Part shown: one piece after another, positions 43,245 through 53,885 of the stretch
Numbering within the stretch: the first letter of the stretch is position 1
Layout of the letters: every line of letters starts with the position of its first letter
Source of the DNA: Neophaeococcomyces mojaviensis
Taxonomy: Eukaryota > Ascomycota > Eurotiomycetes > Chaetothyriales
Assembly: GCA_030247915.1 (NCBI GenBank)
Contig: JAPDRQ010000032.1
Location: forward strand, 1 to 64,000
Direction of reading: 5' to 3'
Length of the DNA stretch: 64,000 bases
Translations under genes and position numbers: made by a program
The notes under the pieces: model-generated
Seen by the model: only the letters and a program-made list of their open reading frames with translations
What the model was told of the DNA's origin: nothing
The model's database searches: none

Positions 43245-43754
43245 GTCTTGAAGTCTCAATTCCCGATTCCTCGAACATTTTCGAGACTCGGCATATCCAA
43301 AAGTGAAACGAAAACAGGAGAAAGTGAGGATGTGCGAGGATTACATGAGTTAGGCAAAGCTAGATGTGTCGCGGTAAGGAAGCGAAAAGAACAGACAAGA
43401 AGCCTGTCAACCCATCCACATCAAAAGCGAATATGCTGCATTGATCTCGGACACTGACGATGCTTGTTGTGAAGGTCGGACTCTAATGATGCGGAGGGAA
43501 ATGAACGGTAGAAGGACCAGCCCAACTCCACGCTTTGCCAGAGGCAGAATATCATAACCACGTGACTGCACTAACTCACAAGCATGACTCCCTTTCTTCC
43601 TCTTCCAAAGTGACAAAATTACTCGACTATGTCACAATAATGTCGAGGTAGTGCGTTGTGCAACAAGATATGCGAGAATGCTGCCTCGAAGCTCCTTCAG
43701 TGAGAGTGGAATGGTTTACTGATTAACAAGAGTTGGAAGTGTCTTGTTTGCAAA
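43245..43754. promoter_or_regulatory. Divergent promoter region
   Basis: 510 bp between the RIC1-like gene (minus) and the unknown gene at 43755 (plus). No specific elements were recognised. Confidence 0.35.
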
Positions 43755-44396
43755 ATGGCTAGCTTTGCTGAAAACGATCTTGCACGAAATCCACAGGAGT
43801 GCGAAATGTATGCTAGCATTCGTCTTCCATGGTCTGTCGTACCAAGTAAGGCCGAAGAAGCCTACAGACTTGCTGGACTCGTGCGTACTCAAGGAACTTT
43901 ATTTCTCCTGCCTCCTGATCAGAGTGTTTTGGCTGAAGTCTTCAACGCTCCTCCCCGACCTAAGACAAGGATGTCTTCCGGAGCAGTCGCGCTTTGCAAG
44001 CATTTCGAGAGAGGAGACGCCTCTTCGGAGCATGGTAAGGCTCACCCGTTCTGGCCACTTCCTAAAGGCAGCAACGACAAGAAAACACAAACAGCTGCAG
44101 AAGTATTGGACCAAATGATGAGGGACGCTCAATGGAAGAACATGATGATGCTACATCGTGGTGTTGCAGTCTACGAGATCAGAAACGGTTTGGGGTATGG
44201 CATGAGATGGACGCTGGAGTTAGATGAGGATACGCCGTCCACGAAAAGCAGTAATGTATTACAAGATGAAGGAACAGATGATACGTTGAGGCAGTGGCAG
44301 ATACGAAAGACCCTCTTTCGTGGCTTTCTCGAACCAATCATCGGGTTAGACCATGAGCTTCCAAGACGGGAGATCTTGACCGACCAGAAACTTTGA
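43755..44396 (+). CDS. Conserved-looking protein of unknown function
   Basis: A single-exon, 213-residue protein. The C-terminal part has the look of a small folded domain: HPFWPLPKGSNDKKTQTAAE, then WKNMMMLHRGVAVYEIRN, GYGMRWTLEL and a terminal RKTLFRGFLEPIIGLDHE. I recall similar patterns in fungal hypothetical proteins, but no biochemical function is known to me. There is no signal peptide, TM segment or metal-binding pattern. The start at ATG 43755 follows a sensible leader. Confidence 0.7.
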   Translation: MASFAENDLARNPQECEMYASIRLPWSVVPSKAEEAYRLAGLVRTQGTLFLLPPDQSVLAEVFNAPPRPKTRMSSGAVALCKHFERGDASSEHGKAHPFWPLPKGSNDKKTQTAAEVLDQMMRDAQWKNMMMLHRGVAVYEIRNGLGYGMRWTLELDEDTPSTKSSNVLQDEGTDDTLRQWQIRKTLFRGFLEPIIGLDHELPRREILTDQKL

Positions 44397-44735
44397 TCTG
44401 TATCCCTGTCCTCTTTCGCCCTCAATTCCTAGCCAGGCAATGGAACGCAAAGTCCAGAAGATACTGTATCCTGACGGCGAGCTAAAAGCGTGAGTGGAGG
44501 AGGAGGAGAATTACGAAGTTAGTGACTGCATTTCGAGCAGAAGAAAGGAGCATCGAGGTATAGAGTCGATAGAATGACTACGTTGCTGCTAAGGGCAAGA
44601 AGTAACTCCGCAGCAGTTGTGGCTGTTTTGTTGAGTTAGTGCCGTGGTTGCTAGTTGAATGCGTTCTCTTCGTGGCAAAACTCCCGATTGATAGATAGTT
44701 CCTTTTAGAGATAAGATAGCACTAATACATTCTAT
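44397..44735. other. Convergent 3' spacer
   Basis: 339 bp between the stop codons of the unknown gene and the inositol/sugar transporter. No feature was seen. Confidence 0.5.
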
Positions 44736-46406
44736 TCATCTACTCACTCGTGCCCTCTGCTGTTCCCTCTTCAATCTCTCCATACTCTCTTTTACTCCCC
44801 AGCCATCCTTCAACATTGTCGTGACCTCCTCGATTTCTAGCCCTTTAGTTTCCGGATAACACCACCAGATACCCACCCAACCTAACACGCAAACACATGC
44901 GTAAACTACGAACGTCCACGTCGGGGTCAGCGTCTGCATCATGGGCAAGAATGTCAAGCCAACGATGGTATTCAGCCCCCAATTGGTTGACGTGCTTATA
45001 CTGGACCCAAGTGAACGTACTGAAAGTGGGAAGAGTTCAGACTGTTGCCATGGAACAGGGCCGAGACCTGTAGCGTAGGACGAAACGTAGAGTAACAGAC
45101 TAATAACAATCAAATAGGTTGAAAGACCTGGTGAAGGAGCGTCCAGTGCGACTTTAGTGGTGTCTGTGGGTAGATCCACGAAGCGAAACATGACTGCGCA
45201 AAGGACAAGCGAGACGATCATAATCGGGATCGTGTAAAGAAGTGATCGGCGCCGGCCGAGGCGGTCAATTAGAAAGAATGCCACACAGGTGAAGATGAAG
45301 TTGGTAACGCTAATGCTTAGTGAAGTAAGCGTAGGTGACTTGAAGCCAAGTTGAGAGAATATTGTTGCTGAAAAGTACATAAGCGAGTTGAACCCACAAG
45401 CTTGTTGAAGACCTTGAAGCAAACATGCGATGGTCAATGCGCGGGCGTGCGGTGGATGAAAGAGGAGGGAGGACAGAGTTGCGGCGAACTTGGAGGTGTG
45501 TTGATTTGACTTCAGTACAGACGATGCCTCTTCCTCCTCCATAATCTCGTTTTTAATGGTTGAGAGGATAGTGTCAACGGTACTCGACAGGTCGGACGTT
45601 GTGCCATAATAGACTTTCTTCAAAATTTGTCTTGCTTTTTCTTCTTGTCCTGCCCTTGCAAGATATCGCGGGGTTTCGGGCATAAGCACCAGCATGAAGA
45701 TTTGAGTCACAGCAGGAAATGCTCCTATGCCAACCATCCATCTCCAGCCGCCAGGCATAGAGGAAAAGATCCAACCGATGATGTATGCTATAGCTTGACC
45801 TCCTGTTATTAGTAGCAGTTGCACCGTTGTGAGACGGCCTCGCAGGTGACCGGGCGCCAGCTCAGCGATGTATAACGGGACGATCAGACTTGCTCCACCT
45901 ATTGCCAGACCAACTAGACTGCGACCGAGGATCATGCCCCAGACTGAGGATGTGATGGCCTGCCATGCCGCGCCTGCGGTGAACAGGATGTCCGAGTAGA
46001 TGATAATGCTCTTTCGTCCAGCCTTGTCAGCAAGAAAGCCAGCGATGGGACTCGCGATCAGTGCGAAGAGGCTAGTGGAGGCAGTGATAAGGCCTTTGTC
46101 CAGGTTGGTCAGATGCCGGTTGGACAGGTCAGTGCCTATGGAAACCAGAGTAGAGGAGATAACTCCAGTATCGTAGCCGAACAGCAATCCTCCCACACAT
46201 GCCGCAAGTGTCAGGGTCCAGATGAAAGCATTTCCCGTGCCGGTTTTCCCTTCACCCAAGGCATTTCCGTGTGAGCCATGTTCGTGCTCGATCAACGGTG
46301 CTGTTGGTTCGATGTCGTGTTCGTGACTTTCAGGATCCATGGTTGCCATTTCCACCTCGTCCTCGTCCTTACTGACCTCAAGACGCTGCGCTCCATCACT
46401 TTTCAT
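44736..46406 (-). CDS. MFS sugar transporter, myo-inositol (ITR) type
   Basis: A single-exon, 556-residue, 12-TM proton symporter. After an acidic cytoplasmic N-terminus, TM1 reads GGLLFGYDTGVISSTL. Loop 2 has GFLADKAGRKS, TM4-5 GRSLVGLAIGGASLIVPLYIAE with APGHLRGRL, the central loop MPETPRYLARAGQ, TM7 QQACGFNSLMYFSATIF, loop 8 DRLGRRRS, and the end CYPETKGLEIEE. The FNSLMYFS version of TM7 and overall spacing are nearest to ITR1-type inositol transporters; another polyol or hexose is possible. The frame runs upstream without an ATG, so 46406 is the start. It is divergent from the acyl-CoA oxidase gene. Confidence 0.9.
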   Translation of the reverse strand: MKSDGAQRLEVSKDEDEVEMATMDPESHEHDIEPTAPLIEHEHGSHGNALGEGKTGTGNAFIWTLTLAACVGGLLFGYDTGVISSTLVSIGTDLSNRHLTNLDKGLITASTSLFALIASPIAGFLADKAGRKSIIIYSDILFTAGAAWQAITSSVWGMILGRSLVGLAIGGASLIVPLYIAELAPGHLRGRLTTVQLLLITGGQAIAYIIGWIFSSMPGGWRWMVGIGAFPAVTQIFMLVLMPETPRYLARAGQEEKARQILKKVYYGTTSDLSSTVDTILSTIKNEIMEEEEASSVLKSNQHTSKFAATLSSLLFHPPHARALTIACLLQGLQQACGFNSLMYFSATIFSQLGFKSPTLTSLSISVTNFIFTCVAFFLIDRLGRRRSLLYTIPIMIVSLVLCAVMFRFVDLPTDTTKVALDAPSPGLSTYLIVISLLLYVSSYATGLGPVPWQQSELFPLSVRSLGSSISTSTNWGLNTIVGLTFLPMMQTLTPTWTFVVYACVCVLGWVGIWWCYPETKGLEIEEVTTMLKDGWGVKESMERLKREQQRARVSR

Positions 46407-46781
46407 AAATACTTGACTGTATCCAATATCAGCTGGCCGGGGCGCATGCTCAACGTTTGTGGACACCTGCACGTGCCAGGGACAGCGGCTTTTCCCGGAA
46501 AGATTCCTAGAATCTCGGATGTTGAACCAAGATCTGCTTGGCAGCCGACATGGTACGCTAGTGAAAACGCTTTACCATAATCAGCTAGTACCTTAAGATG
46601 CCTCGGTACTTGGCATTGATGACAGCATCATTGACTGCTGCGAGCTATCGTCTATCGGACAACTTCCAGCAACGAGAATATCCTGAAGAAAATTAATTTC
46701 GGTATAGATTAGAGGCTGTCCTACTCATCGAGCCCTTAGTCGATCGTTATCATCCACCAAGTTCTTCATTTTCGACTCGAA
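46407..46781. promoter_or_regulatory. Divergent promoter region
   Basis: 375 bp between the transporter and acyl-CoA oxidase start codons. No binding site was identified with confidence. Confidence 0.35.
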
Positions 46782-49048
46782 ATGCCTACCAATCCAGACT
46801 GGGTGAAGGCCCTCAAGCCATCAGGACGACAAGGTTCGCAATGTCTCGAGTTAGAGCGTGCAAAGTCCAACGTCGATGTGGACAAACTGGCTAGCCACCT
46901 GTTTACAGATGATGCACTCCAAAGACAGGCAAACATTCTCAACATCCTCACCTCCGACCCGGTCTTCGACAAGTCACAGAACTACTTTCGAGGCCGAAAT
47001 GAAAGAATCGAAGCTTCCCTAGCACGAGGGAAAAGGCTTAGACAACTCGAAGTGAAGCACAAATGGTCAAAAGAAGAGTTCAACTGTGCAAACGAGCTCA
47101 TCAGTGAGCCCACACCTTACGGCCTCCACGCAAGCATGTTCCTAGTGACCCTTCGCGAACAAGGCACCCCAGAACAACATGAAAAGTTTTTGAGAAAGGC
47201 TGAGAATTACGAATACGTCGGTTGCTATGCTCAGACTGAACTGGGTCACGGAAGCAATGTCCGAGGTCTCGAAACTACTGCCACCTGGAACCCCGAAGAC
47301 AAAACCTTTACCCTCCATTCACCCCATCTGACTGCTTCGAAGTGGTGGATTGGTTCTCTCGGAAAGGCCGCCAATCATGCTGTTGTCATGGCCCAGCTGA
47401 TCCTTGACGGCAAGAATTACGGCCCTCACCCGTTTGTAGTACAAATCAGAGATTTGAAGACGCACGAACCACTAGAGAATGTCCATGTTGGTGACATTGG
47501 TCCGAAATTTGGATACAATACTATGGACAATGGCTTCCTGGTAAGAAAAGCGCTCTGACCTGCTTATGTTGAGCTGACCAACCACTGTAGCTCCTGAACC
47601 GGGTGAAAATACCGCACATCAACATGCTGGCACGCTTTTCCAGCGTCGACCCTAACACCAGCAAATATGTCCGGCCATCAAACCCATCGCTCGTCTATGG
47701 TACCCTAACTTGGGTACGAAGTACGATCGTGCTAAAATCTGGTTCCACACTGGCTCGAGGTGTCACAATTGCGATTCGATACTGTGCTGTTCGCCGTCAG
47801 TTCAAGGACCGTGATGCTCCTGAGGAAGAGGAGCGAGAAAACCAAGGTAAGTGAACTGTTTTTGATCAGTTAGACACGGCTTTCAATTTTCGAAACAGCT
47901 AACAGATGTCAAATCCAGTACTGAACTACACTATGGTTCAACAAAGATTGCTCCCACTGCTCGCCGCATCATATGCCCTCCACTTTACTGGACGAGGTAT
48001 GATTGAATTGTATGACGCCAATCAAGCGGCAATGAACAAAAAGGCGGACGTGGGCAAAGCGTCCGAAGACAGCAACACCACTCCTCGCAGTGCCGGTGCC
48101 GAAGAACTCAACCCTGGATCCGATCTCCTGGCCGACTTGCACTCAACGTCTTGTGCTCTCAAGGCATACGCTTCCACAACCGCTGGTGAAGGCCTAGAAG
48201 CTTGCCGCCGTGCCTGTGGTGGCCATGGCTACTCGTCCTTCTCCGGCATTGGCAGCTGGTATGCTGACTACTTGCCGACATTAACCTGGGAAGGTGATAA
48301 CTACATGCTCACTCAACAAGTCTCCCGCTACCTCCTCAAGACCGCTCGTGCCGTCCTCAAGAACTCCACAAAGACAGGTAACTTCAACGCTATCAACAGT
48401 GACAATGATACCACTGCCCTTCTGAAGGCCTACAAGCGCCGAGCCGATGTCGGTGCCGCCTTCGATGTGATTGGCGACGACTCTGAACTCGTAGCCGCGT
48501 ACGCCTGGCGAGTTGCACACCTCACGTTCGAAGCCCACCGACACCGTGACATTGAGAAACGCTCTTGGAACTCTTTGCTTGTCGACTTCTGGCGCCTCTC
48601 AACAGCCCACGCACAGTACATGGTCGTCAAGAACTTCCACCAGGCCTTAGAATCAGACTCTCTCAAGTCATCACTCTCCCAGGAGACTCAGACGGTTCTT
48701 CATGCCCTCTTCCGCTTGTATGCTCTTCACACTCTGGAGCGCGAGTCATCCGAGTTCTTCCAATCCGCCGCCTGCACAATCCGACAAATTCAGCTTGCAC
48801 GAACCAACGCTGTGCCCGCCCTGTTGGAAGAGATACGACCACATGCTGTACGCCTGGTCGACGCCTGGAAGTTCTCCGACTGGCAACTCGACAGCAGTCT
48901 TGGACGACATGACGGTGGTGTGTATGAGGACATGTTCCGCCGAGCAAGCGAGGACAACCCGCTCAACAACGTTGTCTTCGACCCATATCCAGATTCAAAC
49001 GTGCTCTTCAAGAAGGACAATCGAGACGATTTGAGAAGCAAGTTGTAA
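46782..49048 (+). CDS. Peroxisomal acyl-CoA oxidase
   Basis: A 714-residue flavoenzyme in three exons: 46782-47540, 47591-47846 and 47919-49048. It catalyses the first, H2O2-producing step of peroxisomal fatty acid beta-oxidation. Visible features are YVGCYAQTELGHGSNVRGLET (FAD contact), ASKWWIGSLGKAANHAVVMA, GDIGPKFGYNTMDNGFLLLN (rebuilt across intron 1) and LPTLTWEGDNYMLTQQVSRYL with the catalytic Glu. The C-terminus is the canonical PTS1 tripeptide SKL, so import uses PEX5. The exon 2/3 joint gives NQVLNYTMVQQRL, the expected family sequence, which fixes the acceptor at 47918 rather than the earlier AG. Confidence 0.95.
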
Positions 49049-49788
49049 TGGCTGCGAGCGTATCTCAACAACAGTCCATATCGACACACTGCGACCATAC
49101 AAAAACTCGATGTCTGAGGACAACAAGGACGGAAGTCGAGTAAATACTAGTTGACACTTCTTGTATGCCTTCCAGTTATTTGACGGGGAAAAAGTCTACA
49201 CATGTTCAGGGTGGTATTTTTCTAGTCCTTGAAATTGTCCTCAGTGCTTGACATTTATTTTTCTTGGGAGAATGCGTTCATCAAAAGTGAGAAGCCAGGT
49301 AAAAGAGAGCTTTCACGAGCGAGCAACGTGTTACGGCTATGCATGTACTAGTAGTCTACGTACAAATTGTCAGCAAATGGAATGTGCTGTTATCTACTTT
49401 CGTGCAGTCACGTAGTACTCTTCCTCATTGCCAGTGACGGCTGCGATGATGGTCATGAAACTTTGCAATCTCCTCTCGTGAGCTCGACGTATCGCGATAG
49501 GTAGGAGTGCTTTGTTGTCGGTTTGAAGTGAAGACTTAGTGATCGTCCGTAGACAGACTTGTAGAAGTACGAGACTGAAAGTAAAGAGAAATGGTAACAG
49601 ATGGATTGGCCGCAATTCTTCCATGGCAGCCTGCTGAATGCCCGCTTGTGCGTGCCTTTAACTTCTACTTGAGTTCCCGTCCATGATTTCCCACATGACT
49701 AAAACTCCTCGCTATGCCAGATGTTCTCATTGCATCTTGGGTATCATTTAAATTAATATTCCCTGGCTTTCCTATAGCCCGCTTGAAG
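49049..49788. other. Convergent spacer
   Basis: 740 bp between two convergent gene ends. A 76-codon minus-strand frame (49394-49624) begins with a hydrophobic stretch (LLPFLFTFSLVLLQVCL) but has no other support and was not called. Confidence 0.45.
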
Positions 49789-52700
49789 CTATGTCAGCTG
49801 CATAGCATCCGCGTTTGACAATTGCAAAGCGCCGCTCATCTGTGTTCCATTTTTATCAATCTGTAGCCTCATATGATCGCCATTAGTTATGGTCTCCTCC
49901 TCGGCTTCATAGTCCTCCTCCGCTTCCTCATCGTCACCACCGAACTCAAAGTCACCGCGTTCAATCCTACTGCATCGGTCAAGTACTTTCTGATATTCCT
50001 TTCTCAGATCTTCCAAGGTAACGATTACTCGTTGTCTCTTTCTGATCGGCCCTTGGTTCGAGGAAGCTTGGTCTCGTGCTCGCTTAAGTCCAAGCCCTCC
50101 TATTCTTGGATCGTCCCCGCTGTCAGCAAGAATATACGCCTCATCCTCTGGGACACAAGTCATAGCATTCATAAGTGCCAGGAGTGCATGTCGCAGAGAT
50201 GTAGCTTGAGGATCGCTTCTCGCTCGGCCAGACTTTTGGATGATTCGTAGTCGGTCGAAGAGCACGGTTACTGCCCCTCTGAAGTCCTTGCGAGACAATC
50301 GGAGAGCATGTAGGATACTCAAATAGTCGACTGTTGAGCTCGAGAGCCAGAGCCCGCCAGCTGATGGGATAGAAGTTTGTTTCTTTGCTAAAAATGCAAG
50401 GTGATTGTCGACTTGAGTCGCAAGGTGTGGATAGTCAAGCAAAGGTAGTTGCTGTAGTTTCCGGACCACGCCAGCTGTGTCGCTCAAAGATGAACTTGCG
50501 TTAAGCATGGTGTCAACTAGGTCGATAGTTGAGGCTTTTTGTAGAATTGGGTCGGTGAATTGCACCAGTGTTTGGTACGCTTCATCGAATTTTGAACATT
50601 GTAATTGTGCTGAGAAAAGGCGCAACAAAATGTTCTGCTTGAAATTGGAGGACGGTTCTTTTTTGTCTGGTGCGAGAGCCTTGAGGGCTAAGTGTGCAAA
50701 GTCTATCGCTTCGCTAGAAGCTTGCTGACCTTCAAACAATGACAGTATGTGGGCGAAGTACTTTGGTAAACCGCTGTTGAAGCAAGCCGCCTCTTCTTCT
50801 GTAAGCAAGCCTGCAGAGACCTCTTCCAGTCTGCCAAGAGCTCTTCCGGTGGCGAGGGTATGTGAAGCGTCCCGAAAGTATAGACCAGCTTCTTTATAGT
50901 TTCCAAGAGCGAGGCTCAATCGACCTTTAACATATATCGACCATTTGGTGGATGGCTGGAACTTGAGAAAATCAGACGCGAACTGTGTCTCACCGTGTTT
51001 CAACAGATTGCACTGGAAGAAGACAGCTGCGCTGTCTGCGCCTGCTTCGAGATCTCCAGGGACGAAATCTAAGATGTCGCGTAGATGCTGCATCAGCAGG
51101 AACGGCATGGGGTGACCGTCACTTGACGGGACTCGCAGGCTTTGGCCATGTATATCCTGCAGGATCGATGTGGACACGTCTTCTGTTGCGGCGGGTAATG
51201 ACTGTCTGTTATGCGTTGCCAACCACAGAGTACGCTCCAATGATTCCAGGTTGGCAACTAACTGCTCGAAGAAACGAGGTGTATCAAAATGCTCGGATTC
51301 ATCGACGAACACCACAACTGCGATCATGCTCAAGAGGACGCCGCGAACGTCAACCATCTCGTCGAGAAGAGCAGATGAAACAAGCTGGACGCCAAGTTCT
51401 GTCTTGATATGACTTGGCTTTCCAGGCCTCCTATGGTGCTCGTACATGTACTTTAGCAAAGTAGTGTAAGTATCGTTACTGATAGCTTCGAGACCTCCTA
51501 TGGAAGAGAGGTCTTTCAAGAACTCTTTCTCGACGTTGTCTGGCACAGCATTGGCAAAGTCGATTTCGTTGAAGAAGTTGACTATTCTTGTAGGAGTTTC
51601 AATCTCAGACTCTGTGTAGAGATCCTCCTGCAGTGTTTGCAGGAAATCGGCCGTGAGTTCGGGAGGGAACGAGTTGAAGAACTTTTGAGCTGCGGAGAGG
51701 AAGGTCGCTGGTGCTTTAGCCTCTTTAGCTGTGAAAACGGGTTTGTGACCTTCACGATAATGCCATTGAACATGAGTAAGTCGCTGGTAGTCATTCAAGG
51801 AGTCGGCAGTATTAGTTTGAAGCAATTCAAGGTTGTTGCATTCGCGAATGGCACAGCAGAGATCAGCCATAGTAAGCCAAACCATGTTTGTTGCCGGATC
51901 ACATGCCAGGGCCAATGGTGCATATCGACCTTCATTGATGCTCTCAAGGGTGCGCCAAAGTTGTCGCCACTGTTGGTCGGTCTCAATGGCGAAGCGTTCA
52001 TAATCGATGGTCGAGTCGTCGGATTTTCGCAATGAGGCTTGAGATGCAACAAGCAGAGACAGGCGCTCCTGCAAAGGTTTGACTCGGTCATGGGAGGAAA
52101 TTCTGATATCTGCAGCCGCCGAGTATTGTGCGAGGGCTGTTTCGACAACGGCGTTGGAATAGCGGCCCGGGAACAGGATGTATTCGAGCCATTTGGAGGT
52201 GATATCTTGCACGTCGGACAGGACAAAGTCCGGCCCGCGAGCTCTGGCAGAGATGGTTTTTACAGCAACCCAGTCGTCTCGCCAAGCGCCTTTCATTTTA
52301 TCATTGTAATCAAAGGCCAGCGAGTATGCCTTGTGAAAATTGTTATTTCTCCACAATGCCCATACTCGCCACAACTTTGTCTGCTTTTCCCACATGGTGC
52401 GCAGACCGGCCAGAGACCAGTGGCTTGTAGCATTGGGATCGGGGTCTGGTAAGTGCAGATCTGCGCCCGAGGTCATGTCTTCAATGCTGAAGAGATCAGG
52501 TTCATCTGCGTAGCTTCCACGAACGTTCCAGTACTTCACTTGGCCACCATTGAGGGGAGAGTACGTCATGAGGATGTGCTCGTTCTTGTTCCAACCGCCC
52601 TCGAGGAATTGAAGATATCCGGGTTCGGCAGGACTGAGTCTGATACGGTCTTGGGGGTCTTGGGGGTCACGGGCGACATCCAACAAATCTCTTGTGTCGA

Positions 52701-53538
52701 CCAATCTTCCGGATTCGAGGTGCCATATCCTCAGAGTGTGGTTAAGGCATGCTGTAAATAGGTATTGGCCGTGTCTTGCCATGGCATACGCTGTGTTATA
52801 TGCCAGTCGCATCCCATCAAAGTCATAGTCTGGAAAGGCTTTTCGACTGACAATACTCAGCAGTGACGAGCCCCACGATTTGTCGTCGTAGTTGACATGT
52901 ATCCACTGTCGTTGTTCTTCACTTCTCCTCCAATGTTGCACCTTTCCGCTTGCAAAGGAAACGAAGATATCGTGAGGATTGGCTGCATGGATGTAGAAAG
53001 CCCTGTCAATGGACAATGAAGAGGCTCGGATAGCCGAGCACCATGACTTCGTATCCCGCGGTATTGAGCTTGGGTCCTGGAAGTAGTTTGTCTGAAGACG
53101 TATTTCAAAAACCTCGTTCGCTTCAGTCAAGACAAAGATGTAGAAATCATCTTTCTTGCCAGAGTCGCAAATGCTAATGCCTCTCGGTGAAATCTTGTCT
53201 TGGAATTCGAACGCAAGGACAACGGCGGCTTCTTGGTCTCGCTCTGATCGCGCAAAGTCGGCATTCAGAACCTCAAGGAGGCGCTGCTTCCCAAGCACGC
53301 GCCATAGAAACGATCTTGGGTAGGAGGATGACTGGCGGCAGAAGACTGAACTGGCTGATGCTAGGTATTCAGCTGCATAGCTTTTGTCGTCGGTAGCAAG
53401 CTGATCACTCCTCACCGGCTTCTTAGAGAATTTCGATCTATCATATGTGCCATTTCCACGCGGTATCGAAAGCTCAATGCGCTTCGTAGAATTCGTTGGC
53501 TTCACCTGGAAGGCACTTTCCGTGTACAGGTTCAGCAT
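49789..53538 (-). CDS. NUP120: Nucleoporin Nup120/Nup160-type
   Basis: A single-exon, 1249-residue scaffold subunit of the Y-shaped (Nup84/Nup107-160) complex of the nuclear pore. The N-terminal half is a beta-propeller with WD-like strands (YLFTACLNHTLRIWHLESGRL) and an FQDPSSIPRDTKSW insert. The C-terminal half is alpha-solenoid (for example LSLALGNYKEAGLYFRDASHTL). It ends in an acidic segment and QLSNADAMQLT. The reading frame stays open upstream of 53538 with no ATG, so this Met is taken as the start; it gives a typical N-terminus leading into RIELSIPRGNG. It is divergent from the uS11m gene. Confidence 0.88.
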   Translation of the reverse strand: MLNLYTESAFQVKPTNSTKRIELSIPRGNGTYDRSKFSKKPVRSDQLATDDKSYAAEYLASASSVFCRQSSSYPRSFLWRVLGKQRLLEVLNADFARSERDQEAAVVLAFEFQDKISPRGISICDSGKKDDFYIFVLTEANEVFEIRLQTNYFQDPSSIPRDTKSWCSAIRASSLSIDRAFYIHAANPHDIFVSFASGKVQHWRRSEEQRQWIHVNYDDKSWGSSLLSIVSRKAFPDYDFDGMRLAYNTAYAMARHGQYLFTACLNHTLRIWHLESGRLVDTRDLLDVARDPQDPQDRIRLSPAEPGYLQFLEGGWNKNEHILMTYSPLNGGQVKYWNVRGSYADEPDLFSIEDMTSGADLHLPDPDPNATSHWSLAGLRTMWEKQTKLWRVWALWRNNNFHKAYSLAFDYNDKMKGAWRDDWVAVKTISARARGPDFVLSDVQDITSKWLEYILFPGRYSNAVVETALAQYSAAADIRISSHDRVKPLQERLSLLVASQASLRKSDDSTIDYERFAIETDQQWRQLWRTLESINEGRYAPLALACDPATNMVWLTMADLCCAIRECNNLELLQTNTADSLNDYQRLTHVQWHYREGHKPVFTAKEAKAPATFLSAAQKFFNSFPPELTADFLQTLQEDLYTESEIETPTRIVNFFNEIDFANAVPDNVEKEFLKDLSSIGGLEAISNDTYTTLLKYMYEHHRRPGKPSHIKTELGVQLVSSALLDEMVDVRGVLLSMIAVVVFVDESEHFDTPRFFEQLVANLESLERTLWLATHNRQSLPAATEDVSTSILQDIHGQSLRVPSSDGHPMPFLLMQHLRDILDFVPGDLEAGADSAAVFFQCNLLKHGETQFASDFLKFQPSTKWSIYVKGRLSLALGNYKEAGLYFRDASHTLATGRALGRLEEVSAGLLTEEEAACFNSGLPKYFAHILSLFEGQQASSEAIDFAHLALKALAPDKKEPSSNFKQNILLRLFSAQLQCSKFDEAYQTLVQFTDPILQKASTIDLVDTMLNASSSLSDTAGVVRKLQQLPLLDYPHLATQVDNHLAFLAKKQTSIPSAGGLWLSSSTVDYLSILHALRLSRKDFRGAVTVLFDRLRIIQKSGRARSDPQATSLRHALLALMNAMTCVPEDEAYILADSGDDPRIGGLGLKRARDQASSNQGPIRKRQRVIVTLEDLRKEYQKVLDRCSRIERGDFEFGGDDEEAEEDYEAEEETITNGDHMRLQIDKNGTQMSGALQLSNADAMQLT

Positions 53539-53885
53539 CGTCACCGTTGTAAAAGGGTTGGATGTATTCGGTGGCAGTGCGAGAAGGAGGCACAAGTGGT
53601 TGCTACCACATTTTGTGAAGTCAATTAATCGTTCAACAGGTGCATGGATCGCTCTTGCACTGCTTGTTCAACAGTGCACTGGCACCTTCCTGCGTCGCGC
53701 GTCGTACCTGCGGCCAAACGCGACTTTTTTGCCAAGCCTCTTCGCCGAAGGAGCAACGAGCTTCGCTTCATCTTCCAATCATTCCACGCATTATCCTGTG
53801 CAAACATTCCGAGCATGCGGTAACAAGAGGGGACACCTGGAAACCATTGGTACTGATGGAGAAACGCATCTCTGGAATCATCAAA
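53539..53885. promoter_or_regulatory. Compact divergent promoter
   Basis: 347 bp lie between the start codons of the nucleoporin and mitoribosomal protein genes. Both frames are open well into this region but contain no good upstream start, so the true leaders are probably short. Confidence 0.4.

Noticed and set aside
49394..49624. 76-codon hydrophobic minus-strand frame, possible secreted peptide
   Set aside because: It has a hydrophobic N-terminus but no cleavage-site pattern, no cysteine framework and sits in a 3' spacer; chance is the simpler explanation.
53640..53885. Upstream extension of the uS11m frame
   Set aside because: It is open but has no plausible targeting sequence or conservation; Met 53886 starts a proper presequence.
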